64,000 nucleotides of DNA from NCBI GenBank assembly GCA_023614405.1, contig CM042688.1, forward strand, positions 443,786,028-443,850,027, given 5' to 3'. This document shows, one piece after another, positions 62,101-64,000 of this stretch; position 1 is the first letter of the stretch; every line of letters begins with the position of its first letter. This stretch comes from Avena insularis (Eukaryota > Streptophyta > Magnoliopsida > Poales > Poaceae). The notes under the pieces were generated by a model that had not been told where the DNA came from, searched no databases, and saw only the letters and a list, made by a program, of their open reading frames with translations. A program made the position numbers and the translations under genes.

Positions 62101-64000
62101 TAGAGACATTTCATGTGTGTTCTTCTCACAAACCACATATGGATCCACCAGTGTCATTGCATGCGTGTTCTTTTCACAAACCACATATTGATCCACCAAT
62201 GTCATTGCATCTGTGTTCTTTTCATTACCTACATATGAATCCACTAGTGTCATTGCATGTGTGTTCTTTTCAGAAACCACATATGGATCCACCAGTGTCA
62301 TTGCATGTGTGTTCTTTTCATTAACCACATATGGATCCCCTAGTGTCATTTCATGTGTGTTCTTTTAATTAACCACAACTAGAGTCATTGCATGTGTGTT
62401 CTTTTCACAAACCACATATGGATCCACCAGAGTTCATTTCATGTGTGTTCTTTTCACAAAACACATATGGATCCACCAATGTCATTGCATGTGTGTTCTT
62501 TTCACAAACCACATATGGATCCACCAGTGTCATTGCATGTGTGTTCTTCTCATAAACCACATATGGATCCACTAGTGTCATTGCATGTGTGTTCTTTTCA
62601 TGAACCACAACTAGAGTCAGTGGATGTTTGTTCTTTCACAAACCACACATGGATCCACCAGTGTCATTGTATTGCCTGTTGTTTTCACAAACCACATTTA
62701 GAGTCATTGCATGTCTATTCTTTTCACAAATCACATAAGGATCCACTAGAGTCATTGGATGTGTGTTCTTTTCACAAACCACATATTGATCCACCAGTGT
62801 CATTACATGTGTGTTCTTTTCACAAACCACATAAGGATCCACCAGTGTCATTGGATGTGTGTTCTTTTCACAAACCACATGAGCATGTGTGTTCTTATCA
62901 CAAACCACATATGGATCCACCAGAGTTAATTGCATGTGTGGTCTTTTCACAAACCACATATGGATCGACGAGTGTCATTGCATGTGTGTTCTTTTCATTA
63001 ACCACAACTAGAGTCATTGCATGTCTGTTCTTTTCAGAAACCACATGGATCCACCAGTGTCACTGGATATGTGTTCTTTTCATTAACCACGGCTAGATTC
63101 ATTGCATGTGTGTTCTTTTCACAAACCACATATGGATCCACCAGTGTCATTGCATATCTGTTTTTTCATTAACCACCACTAGAGTCATTGCATGTCTGTT
63201 CTTTTCACAAACCACACGGATCCACCAGTGTCATTTCATGTGTGTTCTTTTCATTAACCACATATGGATCCACCAGTATCATTTCATGTGCGTTCTTGTC
63301 ATTAACCATAGCTAGAGTCAATTCATGTCTATTCTTTTCACAAACCACATGGATCCACTAGTGTCATTGCATGTTTGTTCTTTTACTATACCACAACTGG
63401 AGTCATTGCATGTGTGTTATTTTCACAAACCACATATGGATCCACCAGTGTCATTGAGTGTGTGTTCTTTTCATTAACCACAGGTGGAGTGATTTCATGT
63501 CTGTTCTTTTCACAAACAACATATGGATCCACCAGAGTCATTGCATGTCTCTATTCTTTTCATTAACCACAACTACTATCATTGCATGTCTATTATTTTC
63601 ATAGACCACATATGGATCCACCAGAGTTGATTGCATGTGTGTTCTTTTCACAAACCAATATGGATCCACCAGTGTCATCGCATGTGTGTTCGTTTCATTA
63701 ACCACAACTAGATTCATTTCATCTCTATTCTTTTCACAAACCACATATATCCACCAGTGTAATTGCATGTGTGTTCTTTTAATAAACCACAACTAGAGTC
63801 ATTGCATGTGTGTTCTTTTCAGAAACCACATATGGATCCACCAGTGTCATTGCATGTCTGTTTTTTCATTAACCACATCTAGAGTCATTTCATGTGTGTT
63901 CTTCTCACAAACCACATATGGATCCACTAGTGCATTGCACGTGTGTTCTTTTCACGAACCACATATGGATCCATGAGTGTCACTGCATGTGTGTTATTTT
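50164..64000. repeat. Satellite array, right block
   Basis: The array resumes with CATTGCATGTGTG right after the LTR and runs to the window end. Unit lengths are the same, but the variants differ. Common here are CACACGGATCC (45-bp type), GTGCGTTCTTGTCATTAACC, TTTTAATATACCACAACT, CATTGAGTGTGTG and CACTGGATGTG...CCACGGCTAG. The TTCTTCTC/CAGTGAATG subfamily of the other blocks is nearly absent. Short 30-bp forms (CCACATGAGCATGTGTG) recur at about 50520, 51476, 57490, 58208, 60130, 60430, 61145 and 62878. No host gene is present. Confidence 0.95.
57620..63400. repeat. 2.9-kb and 1.7-kb higher-order repeats, very similar copies
   Basis: The rare word TCAATTCATG occurs at 58651, 61586 and 63318 (spacings 2935 and 1732). 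The blocks around 57720-58900 and 60655-61840 match nearly base for base at offset 2934-2935, and 60659-61363 matches 62392-63096 at offset 1733. These are the most alike long copies in the window, so probably the most recent expansion. Confidence 0.85.

Noticed and set aside
60659..63096. Two 234-codon plus-strand frames (60659-61363 and 62392-63096) with Cys/His-rich repeats resembling zinc fingers
   Set aside because: The Cys/His spacing does not fit a zinc-finger class, and the same satellite gives three open plus frames. The likeness is a by-product of the unit.
1..64000. CRISPR-like direct repeats
   Set aside because: The repeats are head-to-tail without unique spacers, in a plant genome with no cas genes.
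1..64000. CATGCA (RY-type, B3-factor) word in almost every satellite unit
   Set aside because: It is part of the repeat consensus and there is no other sign of a regulatory role.

Overview
The window is repeat-dominated plant nuclear DNA, most likely from a grass. I base this on two things: a CACTA (En/Spm) DNA transposon whose decayed proteins match, from memory, families common in grasses and especially Triticeae/Pooideae, and a plant Ty3/gypsy chromovirus with long LTRs and an initiator-Met-tRNA primer site. I found no intact single-copy host gene and nothing prokaryotic.

Layout: (1) 1-9990, 21241-37775 and 50164-64000 (about 40.4 kb) are one short-unit tandem repeat (satellite/minisatellite). 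Its main units are 48 bp and 39 bp, with minor 45-, 30- and 17-bp forms. Units are grouped into several nested higher-order or segmental repeats (offsets of about 0.82, 1.7, 2.9, 5.7 and 8.7 kb). Nearly every ORF in these parts is an artefact, because the common unit lengths are multiples of three and four of six frames of the 48-bp consensus lack stops. (2) 9991-21240 is an 11.25-kb CACTA transposon transcribed right to left. Its right end is intact (it ends ...TAGTG, inverse of CACTA), but the left outermost terminus is missing. It carries a decayed tnp2-type transposase (20309 to 16871), then a decayed second gene with a Ptta/En/Spm-type domain, a coiled coil, a DUF8039-like region and a Ulp1-like protease-fold region (14757 to 10801), then an RNase H1 N-terminal/viroplasmin-like domain with a hydrophobic tail (10601 to 10359). 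A near-perfect 199-bp foldback, a GC-rich 69-bp duplication, a tRNA-like T-arm and an internal cluster of the element's own subterminal motifs lie between the two main genes. (3) 37776-50163 is a 12.4-kb Ty3/gypsy LTR retrotransposon on the + strand, probably a Tekay/Del-like chromovirus. It has a perfect 5-bp target duplication CATTG, two LTRs of unequal length (3921 and 3102 bp), a PBS and PPT, and one gag-pol reading frame broken by two frameshifts and at least five nonsense codons.

Order of events: the satellite existed first. The CACTA element and the LTR element landed in it separately. The LTR insertion splits a single 39-bp unit cleanly. The left CACTA boundary is not clean and shows a later deletion or rearrangement. 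Both elements are dead as coding units.

I found no convincing new functional system. The items most worth a second look are the satellite with its layered higher-order structure, the unusual domain content of the CACTA element, its internal subterminal motif cluster, and the long foldback.
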